DNA of 10,586 nucleotides from Bacillota bacterium (GTDB lineage: Bacteria; Bacillota; Sulfobacillia; JAJZYS01; JAJYTV01), in contig JAJYTV010000038.1 of NCBI GenBank assembly GCA_021792885.1, positions 1-10,586 of the forward strand, read 5' to 3'. Both the position numbers and the translations under genes were made by a program. Numbering within the stretch: position 1 is the first letter of the stretch; each line of letters begins with the position of its first letter. The notes below the pieces were generated by a model. That model was not told the origin of the DNA. It worked only from the letters and a program-made list of their open reading frames with translations, and made no database searches. This document shows positions 1 to 6,381 of the stretch, piece by piece.

Positions 1-678
1 GAGGAACGGCAAACTTGGGGAAAGTCCGTTGCCGACCACGTGAAACAGTCTGCCTATCCGTAGCAAGTTTGGAGTTGCGATGGAAGCGGCCTTCGCCTCT
101 GTTCCGGGCCAAACGACCAAAGAGTAGCGTTTCGACAGACGATACATGGATTGATCATTCAGGTCGCCATCGGCGAGATTCAATGTCGCATAGAATCCGT
201 CGTCACCTACAGCGATTACGTACCACGAATGTCCGGAGGTAACGCGCTTTGGCACTGTGCCGGTCCAGGTGAAATTGCCGTCGCGAACCGTTGTTCGTCC
301 CCAGAACAAGCCGTGACGCGAGATACAAGACTTGGCATTTGGGGACCGACCGTACGGCATTACGTCCGCGAGGTCTCCCAGTACGTAGAAGTCAACATAC
401 TTTGCGGAGTTCCACCCACCATGCAGATTCGCATTCTGTGCGGAAGGACTGATCCCGTCGATCCTGACATGTTCGCCCGCGAATATCGGCTGAAGGGCCA
501 CCATCCGAAGGCCCCATGGGGAAGGTCCGGGCCCTTGGGCCAGTGGGCTGTGATAGGGCAGGCAAGAGGGTGAGCGGACTGACCCGCCGTTGGACGTACT
601 AGTGGTGCATCCCGCCAGAGATACGAGCGAAAGGGCAACCGTGGCAGTCAACGCAAGAAACCTGGTCGCCCCGCTCAT
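1..678 (-). CDS. Lipoprotein with probable Ig-like domains, 3' end beyond the window
   Basis: The reading frame is open for 226 codons from an ATG at 678 to the window edge, with no stop, so the C-terminus is missing. An AGAGAGGGG ribosome binding site lies 7 nt upstream. The N-terminus is a bacterial lipoprotein signal: Arg at residue 6, a hydrophobic run at about 7-20, then lipobox L21-A22-G23-C24, followed by a Ser/Thr/Gly/Pro-rich linker to about residue 55. The mature protein would be lipid-anchored on the outer face of the membrane. Residues about 60-170 look beta-rich and resemble an Ig-like domain: an opening GEHVRIDG...SP strand pair and a closing SWYVIAVGDDGFYATL. A second similar opening (HVVGNGLSP, residues 213-221) starts at the cut, suggesting tandem domains. 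It lies 279 bp downstream of the Asp-box lipoprotein in the same direction. I do not recognise a specific family and the function is unknown. That it is coding is well supported by the long open frame, signal and RBS; the Ig-like reading is inference. Confidence 0.85.
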   Translation of the reverse strand, partial: MSGATRFLALTATVALSLVSLAGCTTSTSNGGSVRSPSCLPYHSPLAQGPGPSPWGLRMVALQPIFAGEHVRIDGISPSAQNANLHGGWNSAKYVDFYVLGDLADVMPYGRSPNAKSCISRHGLFWGRTTVRDGNFTWTGTVPKRVTSGHSWYVIAVGDDGFYATLNLADGDLNDQSMYRLSKRYSLVVWPGTEAKAASIATPNLLRIGRLFHVVGNGLSPSLPFL

Positions 679-957
679 TCGGTGGCCCCTCTCTTCAGTG
701 TGCGGGCGGGTGTTTCTAACATCGCTACACCATGGGAACGTTGCCATGATCGAAGACAGGCCATCCCCTCGCATTTCCACACGCTTCTTGAACTGAGAGG
801 CGCCCTTCATCGTGTCTCGGGTTGAGTGCGAGCAGTCCAGTGGCCACCGCGGTGCTTGGTGTTAGGGGCGCGTGCTTCGCATAGTCAAGATCACCTCGAA
901 TGCGCAAAGCCGCTCCTCCAAACGTGGCACAAGTGCGGTCCCGCACGACCGCTGGTG
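679..957. other. Intergenic gap between two lipoprotein genes
   Basis: This 279-bp stretch holds no convincing gene. It has a hairpin just after the upstream stop codon (listed separately) and a 10-bp palindrome CACCGCGGTG at 845-854. A minus-strand TTGACT at 883-888 resembles a -35 box but has no good -10 at 16-18 bp. I cannot tell whether the two lipoprotein genes share a transcript. Confidence 0.5.
933..952 (-). terminator. Possible hairpin terminator after the Asp-box lipoprotein
   Basis: On the minus strand a 6-bp stem GCGGTC/GACCGC with a 6-nt loop (935-952) begins 5 nt after the stop codon. An alternative stem GTGCGG/CCGCAC (933-946) overlaps it, so the two pairings are mutually exclusive. 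No U-tract follows, so an intrinsic terminator is only weakly supported. Confidence 0.3.
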
Positions 958-3135
958 CTAGGGTTCGGTCGGCACCGGCGTGTATACCGCCGTCCACGTG
1001 CGCCCGCCGTTGTCGGTAGACCACAGGACGGAGCCGTTCAGCAGCCAACCCTGCCTTGGGTTGAGGAAATCAAGCGCCGGGGGTGTAGCGCCCCACCCCA
1101 CGGGTAACGTAAACCCGTGTTGCGTCCATGTCTTCCCCCCGTTCGACGTGGTGAGCAGTTCGTACGTGCCCGCCTGGTCAGGCGCGTGGTATACAAACGC
1201 CATCACATAGCCGACGTCGGGTGTCGGGAAGTCCATGAGTAGAGAACCGCTCCGGAGCCGAAGTTTCGAGAGTGTCGTCCACGTCTCGCCGCCATTGGTA
1301 GTCTGTCCGAGCCACGTAACTGCACTGCCGTTTACGCTTGCGCCAACCACGTACCGGTTGGGTGCAAGCGTGGTGGCAGACTGCGGGTAATACGTAGTCG
1401 CGCCGAACTGCGACACCTGCCACGTCTTCCCAGCGTCATTGGTCTTCGCCACCTCCGGCGTGCAGGAGGTGCTGCAATCGTAGAGGTTGAGGAAGAGACC
1501 GGTGGTCGCTGAGAAGAACTTCAGCGTGGCGGGCGCTTCGCCGCTGTCCGACGCCGGTGCGCTGGTTTTGCTCCACGTCCGCCCCCCGTCTGTTGTACGC
1601 AGGATCTCGGCGACGTGGCCTTCCGCATCCACAGACACCGCGTTCAGGTAGCCGACCTTGGCCGTCGGGAAGTCGAGTGCATTGATGCCGAGGTTCGGGA
1701 TCGTCGAAATCTCCTTCCACGTGCGCCCGCCGTCAGTGGTACGCAGGAGCGCGCCGGGGTCGAGCGCGTCCCCCGCGCCGAAGCCATCGGATGAGTTCAC
1801 GAAGTCGATGGGCCCAACCGGGATAAGTGCGGGGAAGCTCTGGTGCCACATTCCGTTCGCGCTTTGGATGGCGAGGGCGTTGTTCCCGCTCCCCAAAGTC
1901 CACAAGCCGCCGCCGGGGATGAAGCCCATGGCGGTCACACCAAGGTTCTGCCAGCGTTGCGCAACCTTGAACGTGCCGCCCCCGTCCTGGGAGACAAAGA
2001 TCGTGCTCTCGGGGCCTTGGCAGGCTGCGAGGTTGACACCTTGGGCCACTGCCACGCCTTGCCCCGAGGCGGCGAGCACGGGCTCGAACTCGCAGCCGAC
2101 GGTGGGTGTGGTGTCCTTGGTCCAGGTGTGCCCGCCGTCGGTCGTGCGGTAGATGTCACTGACGCCACAGCCATGCATGGCGCAGCTCTGCATGGACCAG
2201 AGCGTGACCCAACCATCCTGGGCGTCCGTGAACGTGATGTGCGCCTGCAACTGCGAAGGATCCGTAAAGTAGCTCAGCTCGTTACCGGTCGGCAGCGTCG
2301 CGAGCTTCGTCCAGAGCGCACCGCCGTCCTGACTGGAATACACTTGCGCTGTGCTTGCCTTGCCGTCGCCACTGCCGATGACCGCCCACGCTCTTTGTCC
2401 CTGCGCCGCCACCGCTAGCACCGCGCCCGGCGCCGCCCAGAGCGTGGACCACGAGGAACCTGACGACTGCGTTGCGGTGTAGATCTTGCCCAAGCACTTT
2501 CCTGCTGTGCAGGTGCCGGAGGTAGCGGCCCATATCGAGCCGGGCCCGGCGGCGAGACCAGTCACGTTGGTGCCTGCGTCGAACGCAGTCGTCCAGGTCC
2601 GGCCCCCGTCGCCGGAGCGCAGAATGAGGTTTGCCTGGGGAAGGCCAAAGGGGCCAGGAATCTTTCCCGCGGTTGGTTCACCGACGTGACCAGCGACGGC
2701 GAAGCCGGTTTCGCCACTAACAAAGAGAATCTGAGTCGGCACGAGGTTGGGCAGGCGCGCAACCTGCCAACTCCCTCCACCGTCAGTCGTGCGCGCGACG
2801 ATGCCAGCAGAGAGCGGAGGGCCGCCAATCTGTCCGCCGACCCCGCCTGAAATCCAGCCGTCCTGGGCAGAGACGAAATCCGCGTCAGTCAAAGTGAGCC
2901 CCGGTAGCGTCCCGGGCAGCACCTGAAGCAACGAAGGAGCGCCTGTTGTAGGGCTGGTTGACGCTACGCTTCCGGTGCTCTGGGGCGTTGTCGGTTGAGT
3001 CGTTTTGCTCGGGTTCGTGCTCCGTGCACGCGACGTGGGGTGGTTCTTTGCCTGCGACGAGTGTGCGGAAATGGCTCCGCACCCGCCTAGTAGCAGGACG
3101 GCCGCAAAGGTCGCACCGAGAATGCCGCACCGCAC
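958..3135 (-). CDS. Secreted Asp-box (BNR/Ycf48-like) beta-propeller lipoprotein
   Basis: A 725-residue protein starting at GTG 3135, with GGAGG 7 nt upstream. The signal peptide ends in lipobox L16-G17-G18-C19, so it should be lipid-anchored outside the membrane. A Ser/Thr/Pro-rich linker (about 24-68) precedes the folded part. From residue 115 onward the Asp-box motif (S/T-x-D-G-G-x-T-W) recurs 12 times, ending at about W123, W181, W229 (degenerate), W275, W338, F389, W473, W521, W572, W619, W670 and W714. That spacing indicates one large or two smaller beta-propellers of the sialidase/sortilin/Ycf48 superfamily. Family members bind proteins or glycans; the sialidase catalytic Arg triad is not evident, so a binding or assembly role is more likely than an enzyme. 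Eight cysteines in the exported part fall in close pairs (209/214, 318/323, 348/372, 554/558), suggesting disulfides. The gene stands alone behind a 378-bp gap, with a second lipoprotein gene downstream. The ligand is unknown. Confidence 0.93.
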   Translation of the reverse strand: MRCGILGATFAAVLLLGGCGAISAHSSQAKNHPTSRARSTNPSKTTQPTTPQSTGSVASTSPTTGAPSLLQVLPGTLPGLTLTDADFVSAQDGWISGGVGGQIGGPPLSAGIVARTTDGGGSWQVARLPNLVPTQILFVSGETGFAVAGHVGEPTAGKIPGPFGLPQANLILRSGDGGRTWTTAFDAGTNVTGLAAGPGSIWAATSGTCTAGKCLGKIYTATQSSGSSWSTLWAAPGAVLAVAAQGQRAWAVIGSGDGKASTAQVYSSQDGGALWTKLATLPTGNELSYFTDPSQLQAHITFTDAQDGWVTLWSMQSCAMHGCGVSDIYRTTDGGHTWTKDTTPTVGCEFEPVLAASGQGVAVAQGVNLAACQGPESTIFVSQDGGGTFKVAQRWQNLGVTAMGFIPGGGLWTLGSGNNALAIQSANGMWHQSFPALIPVGPIDFVNSSDGFGAGDALDPGALLRTTDGGRTWKEISTIPNLGINALDFPTAKVGYLNAVSVDAEGHVAEILRTTDGGRTWSKTSAPASDSGEAPATLKFFSATTGLFLNLYDCSTSCTPEVAKTNDAGKTWQVSQFGATTYYPQSATTLAPNRYVVGASVNGSAVTWLGQTTNGGETWTTLSKLRLRSGSLLMDFPTPDVGYVMAFVYHAPDQAGTYELLTTSNGGKTWTQHGFTLPVGWGATPPALDFLNPRQGWLLNGSVLWSTDNGGRTWTAVYTPVPTEP

Positions 3136-3201
3136 GGTAACCCCTCCAAGCCTACGATAGCGTCCGCCGGATACGCGAAGAACACCGATAAGGCGGGATT
3201 C

Positions 3202-3220
3202 GTGACCCGCTCCGGGTCGC
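3202..3220 (-). terminator. Hairpin upstream of the Asp-box lipoprotein gene
   Basis: An inverted repeat GACCCG-N3-CGGGTC (3204-3218) extends by two more pairs, one of them a G-U wobble. It lies 67-85 bp before the lipoprotein start codon. It could end transcription from the upstream operon, or fold in the leader of the lipoprotein mRNA. There is no U-tract on either side. Confidence 0.25.
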
Positions 3221-3310
3221 CTTCCGCCGCGTGGGTGTCAACTTCGTGTTACTTATGGTGGCGGCGGTCAAGCCTCCTTGGGGAAACCCGTCCAGATGCA
3301 CCGTTTGGCG

Positions 3311-3511
3311 TCAGCCGGCCTGCCTAAGGGGCGAAACAAGACCGGCCCACGCCTCAGCGGCCGGGTACCACTGCGCCTCACGTTCCACCTTGCGGATCTT
3401 GGCCTGGTACTTTTTCTGGTCGACCTCAGTGGCGACCCGGTGCTCGACCTGGCCCGCTCGATGTCCCCTGGTTCGAGTCCGGACCGACGCGTTCGCCTGA
3501 TCACGTGGAGG
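3311..3511 (-). pseudogene. Probable C-terminal remnant of an unrecognised gene
   Basis: A minus-strand frame ends in TGA at 3311-3313 and reads back through the gap with no stop. It has a protein-like composition: a charged helical stretch (EVDQKKYQAKIRKVEREAQ) followed by WYPAAEAWAGLVSPLRQAG. Most codons end in G or C, like the real genes here. There is no ATG and no ribosome binding site. The only GTG in the last 50 codons would leave a peptide of about 28 residues. Upstream the frame runs out of phase into the end of the ATPase gene, so the original N-terminus is missing. I read this as the tail of a gene whose front was lost, perhaps during insertion or deletion. The family is not recognisable, and chance in high-GC DNA remains possible. 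Confidence 0.3.
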
Positions 3512-3526
3512 ACTCAGTCCTCGACG
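3504..3526 (-). terminator. Inverted repeat centred on the last stop codon of the ABC operon
   Basis: GAGGAC-TGA-GTCCTC forms a perfect 6-bp stem with the ATPase stop codon as its loop. After one G-G mismatch it extends by three further pairs (CGT/ACG). No U-run follows. It may stop transcription or protect the 3' end of the operon mRNA; it may also be chance. Confidence 0.3.
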
Positions 3527-4383
3527 TAGCTCCAGAACAGTTCCTCGAGAGATACGCCCTGCTCTTGCATGTCACTGACACCGGCGATGGTACGGACCGC
3601 TTCGGCGTCCACCGCACCGGTCACGAGGAAACCATGCGCCTCCGCGCGGACGGTCCGCACCCCAGAGAGTGCGCGGAGCGCTTCGTAGACTTCGGGTTCC
3701 GCAGAGATGAGCAGTCGTCGCTCCGCGTCGAGGATCTCCGCCATCGGACCGGAAACTTGGATGCTGCGGCCATGGATGAGGGCGAAATGGTCGCAGGTGC
3801 GCTCGACCAAGCCTAGGTCCTGCGAGGTCAGGAGCACGGTGCGATCCGGTGCTGCGCCCGCCTCCAGGAGCACCTGCAGATACCGACGGCGATGCACCGG
3901 ATCGAGTCCCGACGCTGGCTCATCGAGGATGAGCAGTTCGGGCTGCGTCGCGAGCGCGACCCCGAGAGCGAGCTGCGTACGCATGCCCGTGCTCAGCGCA
4001 CCGACTCTGCGCCCGACGGGAAGGTCGAACGCATCGAGGTACCTGGCCGCCGCATCGGCGTCCCAACGCGGATGGAGCGCGGCGACGAACCGCAGCAGTT
4101 CGCCGACGCGCATGCCCGGGTAGAAGGCGGGATGCTCCGGCACATAGGCCATCCGAGCGCGGACTGTCGCATCGAGGCGGCCGAGAGGATGCCCGAGAAC
4201 GCTTCCAGAGCCGCCGCTTGGGTGGAGGAAGCCCATCAGTAGACGCAGCAGCGTCGTCTTGCCAGCCCCGTTCAGCCCGAGCAGCCCGTAGATGCTTCCG
4301 GCGGGAACCTCCAGGTCGATCCCGTCCAGCACCGGCACGCTGCCGAAGTTCTTGCGAAGGCCTTCGAGGCTAACGGCGGACAT
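3514..4383 (-). CDS. ABC transporter ATP-binding protein (second ATPase of the YtrA-type operon), H-loop His replaced by Gln
   Basis: A 289-residue ABC ATPase, cytoplasmic, which should power export through the two permeases encoded upstream in the same operon. I chose ATG 4383 because an AGGAGG lies 6 nt upstream; an in-frame ATG at 4389 abuts that motif, and a longer frame to 4437 lies inside the upstream gene. Motifs: Walker A GLNGAGKT (36-43), signature LSTGM (130-134), Walker B LLILDEP (150-156) with D154 and E155, D-loop SGLD (158-161). The H-loop reads T-S-Q188-D: Gln (codon CAG) instead of the usual switch His. The C-terminal extension of about 80 residues is typical of drug/lantibiotic-type ATPases and ends SLEELFWSYVED. 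The start overlaps the GntR stop by 14 bp, so translation is probably coupled. It could be the weak-hydrolysis half of a heterodimer with the first ATPase of the operon, or serve as a YtrE-like partner. Confidence 0.93.
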   Translation of the reverse strand: MSAVSLEGLRKNFGSVPVLDGIDLEVPAGSIYGLLGLNGAGKTTLLRLLMGFLHPSGGSGSVLGHPLGRLDATVRARMAYVPEHPAFYPGMRVGELLRFVAALHPRWDADAAARYLDAFDLPVGRRVGALSTGMRTQLALGVALATQPELLILDEPASGLDPVHRRRYLQVLLEAGAAPDRTVLLTSQDLGLVERTCDHFALIHGRSIQVSGPMAEILDAERRLLISAEPEVYEALRALSGVRTVRAEAHGFLVTGAVDAEAVRTIAGVSDMQEQGVSLEELFWSYVED

Positions 4384-4789
4384 CTCCATCCTCCTCTCTC
4401 TGACCCTCTGGCGACTGTGCGGTCTCGCGCAGGGCACGTTCGAGTTCTACCAGCGCCTCCTCCGGCCGGAACCCGAGGCGCTCTGTCTCAAGCAGCAGCG
4501 CCTGGGCCGCTGCGCGCAGGCGGCGGCGACGCTCCGCATCAGGGAGCACCGCCCTTCCCAGCACGAATGTCCCGCGGCCGCGCGGCTGCTCGATGAGGCC
4601 GCCTTGCTGCAGTTCGTCATACGCCTTGACTACCGTGGCCGGGTTGACGGCGAGTTCTACCGCGAGCTCACGCACACCCGGCAGCTTGTCGCCCATCCGC
4701 AGGACGCCGGACAGGACCGCCTGCTCGATCTGCGATGCGATCTGACGGTAAATCGGCACGCCACTCTGGCTGTCGATCCGGATCCACAT
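4370..4789 (-). CDS. GntR-family transcriptional regulator, YtrA subfamily
   Basis: A 139-residue DNA-binding repressor. The N-terminal winged helix-turn-helix (about 11-76) has the YtrA-type pattern: P12-IYRQIASQIEQ, GDKLPGVRELA, VNPATVVKAYDEL, GLI...GRGTFV. The C-terminal part (about 84-125) is short and helical with no ligand-binding domain, matching the small dimerisation region of YtrA proteins (usual length about 120-140). AAGAGGT lies about 7 nt before ATG 4789, and the gene begins 3 bp after the upstream permease stop. It is the fourth gene of the operon. By the known behaviour of the family it should repress its own operon, and the palindrome at 7288-7311 over the operon promoter is the obvious target. 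In Bacillus subtilis, YtrA controls an ABC-transporter operon induced by cell-wall-active antibiotics; the inducer here is unknown. Confidence 0.95.
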   Translation of the reverse strand: MWIRIDSQSGVPIYRQIASQIEQAVLSGVLRMGDKLPGVRELAVELAVNPATVVKAYDELQQGGLIEQPRGRGTFVLGRAVLPDAERRRRLRAAAQALLLETERLGFRPEEALVELERALRETAQSPEGQREEDGDVRR

Positions 4790-4792
4790 CCG

Positions 4793-5590
4793 CTATACCT
4801 CTTGCCGCGCGAAGATTGCCCAGGCAGCCACGAACGCCGCGACAGCCCAGATCGCCGCCAGGGCGACCTGGCTGCCGGGATAGGTCCCGTGCAGCATGAG
4901 GCTGCCCGAAGCCTCGTAGTCGAAGGGGGTCAGGTGGCGCAGGAAAGCCACGCGCGAATTGGATTCGATGAACACTGGGATAAAGATGAACACGGCGGCA
5001 GCTGTCACTGTCGCTAGCATTGCGGAGGTCTGATCCCGAAGGAAGAGCGACACAAGCACGAGGGTTCCCGCGAGGGCGGTCTGCTGCAGAAAGAGCATCC
5101 CAAGCGCCTCCGCGAGGCGCAGATCGTTGACGCGCGCACCGATGAATGCGAGCGCCACGATCACCCCGAGGAAGATCACGATGTACAGAGCCAGTAGCTG
5201 CAGCACCAGGGAGAGGGACCGCTCGGCGAGCAGCCGCCCGCGCCGCACCGGCAGCGAGAGCAGGAATTCCAGCGTCCGGTGGTCGACGTCGCGCGCGACG
5301 ACGCTCACCGCGGCGAGCGCGAGCCAGATCCCCACGATCAGCGTGAGCCAGCCGGACAGATCCATCGCGCCGACCCAGCCGGCGGCACTGTAGATGTCCA
5401 GGCTGCCGCCGACGAACTGCACGAACTGGGCCGGCAGATGGTGGAGGGCGCTCGTCAACTGGGAGACGACGACGCTCTTCTGAAGCGCTTCGAACAGGCT
5501 GGTCTGGAGGAGGGCGAGTGCGGCGACGGCAACGGACCACCCGGCAAGGGCGCGTGCCTCCTGTCTCAGATGGCTTCGAAAGAGTACCAT
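4793..5590 (-). CDS. ABC-2 type transporter permease (second of pair)
   Basis: A 265-residue membrane protein with about six hydrophobic segments (roughly 17-34, 75-98, 127-150, 162-184, 189-208, 241-260). Between segments 2 and 3 is the cytoplasmic coupling stretch RDVDHRTLEFLLSLPVRRGR (100-119), the usual 'E/D..R.....L..P..R..L' motif of ABC-2 permeases. The start at ATG 5590 has GGAGGT about 6 nt upstream, inside the end of the preceding gene; that gene's stop is 2 bp away. It has the same layout as the neighbouring permease, including a short basic/acidic C-terminal tail (ARQEV against ERREV), so the two probably arose by duplication and act as a heterodimeric pore. The substrate is unknown; export of a hydrophobic or peptide compound is the usual role. 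Confidence 0.93.
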   Translation of the reverse strand: MVLFRSHLRQEARALAGWSVAVAALALLQTSLFEALQKSVVVSQLTSALHHLPAQFVQFVGGSLDIYSAAGWVGAMDLSGWLTLIVGIWLALAAVSVVARDVDHRTLEFLLSLPVRRGRLLAERSLSLVLQLLALYIVIFLGVIVALAFIGARVNDLRLAEALGMLFLQQTALAGTLVLVSLFLRDQTSAMLATVTAAAVFIFIPVFIESNSRVAFLRHLTPFDYEASGSLMLHGTYPGSQVALAAIWAVAAFVAAWAIFARQEV

Positions 5591-5592
5591 CG

Positions 5593-6381
5593 TCAGACCT
5601 CCCTCCGCTCAAAGGTGCGGATCGCCAAGAGCGTCAACACAACCGTCGCCGCCATCAGAACGACCGTCTCGAGCCATGGGAACGCGTGCGTGAGCAGCAG
5701 ATGCGGCGGGTTGTAGTAGCCGTAGGGCAAGATGTAGCGCCAGCCCGGAGCCACCGTCGCAACGCGCACCGCAAGGTCGTACGCGAAGGGCACCGTCGCG
5801 ATTCCCAGTCCCCAACGTGCCGCCGCGGCGTAGTCCCGCGCCGCCGTGCTTGCCCAAAGACCGGCGGAGGTCGTCACGAGCGTTACGAGGAAGCCGCTGA
5901 ATCCCACGAGCACATACCCCGCAACGTCCACAGGGAATCCCTGCTGCCGAACAAACAGCATGAGTGCTCCGATTGCGACCACCCACATCGCTGCCTGTGC
6001 GGTGACGAGGGCGAGAAAGCGCGTGAGCAGCAGGCGGCGACGCGTGATCGGCAGACCGAGCAGAAAGTCGAAACGCCGGTGTTCCATCTCCCGCGCAAAG
6101 AGCGATGATGCCTGAAATCCCGTGAAGATGCCGACCAGCAGCGGGAGGTACATCACCAGCTTGATGTAGAGGTAGCCGTCCAGGGGTCTTTTGATCATCA
6201 GTGCACCGCCCATCACGCCGCGCAGCGAGGCGGGCAGGCTGGAGATGAGCTGCACCACCGCCTGCGAGTTGGCCACCGCCGGAGCGGCGGAGGAGACCGC
6301 CCCCACAGCGAGCGTGATCACGATCGACCAGACGAGCCAGGAGGCGAACTGCTGCCGCAGCGCGACGCGGTAGAGCGTCAT
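5593..6381 (-). CDS. ABC-2 type transporter permease (first of pair)
   Basis: A 262-residue membrane protein with about six hydrophobic segments (roughly 15-35, 70-92, 118-144, 155-177, 185-205, 237-255). The coupling stretch REMEHRRFDFLLGLPITRRR (97-116) precedes segment 3. ATG 6381 overlaps the stop of the upstream ATPase in an ATGA, indicating coupled translation. Aromatic and Pro-rich residues (about 214-226, including YGYYNPP) lie in the loop before the last segment, probably on the outer side. With the next permease it should form the membrane part of the exporter energised by one or both operon ATPases. No solute-binding protein gene is present, which fits export rather than uptake. 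Confidence 0.93.
   Translation of the reverse strand: MTLYRVALRQQFASWLVWSIVITLAVGAVSSAAPAVANSQAVVQLISSLPASLRGVMGGALMIKRPLDGYLYIKLVMYLPLLVGIFTGFQASSLFAREMEHRRFDFLLGLPITRRRLLLTRFLALVTAQAAMWVVAIGALMLFVRQQGFPVDVAGYVLVGFSGFLVTLVTTSAGLWASTAARDYAAAARWGLGIATVPFAYDLAVRVATVAPGWRYILPYGYYNPPHLLLTHAFPWLETVVLMAATVVLTLLAIRTFERREV

Larger units (their letters stand above)
3136..3513. other. 378-bp gap: gene remnant, hairpins, no clear promoter
   Basis: Between the end of the five-gene ABC operon and the Asp-box lipoprotein there is no intact gene. The gap contains an apparent C-terminal coding remnant (3311-3511, minus), a hairpin over the operon's last stop codon, and a GACCCG/CGGGTC hairpin at 3202-3220. 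A perfect minus-strand TTGACA lies at 3236-3241, but the sequence 16-18 bp downstream is too GC-rich to be a sigma-A -10 box. I therefore cannot place the promoter of the lipoprotein gene. Confidence 0.6.

Noticed and set aside
883..888. TTGACT on the minus strand as a possible -35 for the partial lipoprotein gene
   Set aside because: The best -10 at suitable spacing matches only about three of six bases, and the start codon is about 205 bp away.
3236..3241. Perfect TTGACA on the minus strand upstream of the Asp-box lipoprotein
   Set aside because: No acceptable -10 box occurs 16-18 bp downstream; the sequence there is almost all G and C.
3410..3490. A tRNA-like stretch on the plus strand, with a GGTTCGAGTCC resembling a T-loop
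   Set aside because: I could not form a matching acceptor stem, D-arm and anticodon arm around it, and the T-stem itself has only four of five pairs. It also overlaps the probable coding remnant on the other strand.
4668..5612. Long minus-strand frame (314 codons) overlapping the second permease
   Set aside because: It is a shadow in another frame: the translation is Arg/Pro/Gly-rich with no motifs, while the overlapping frame is a clear membrane protein.
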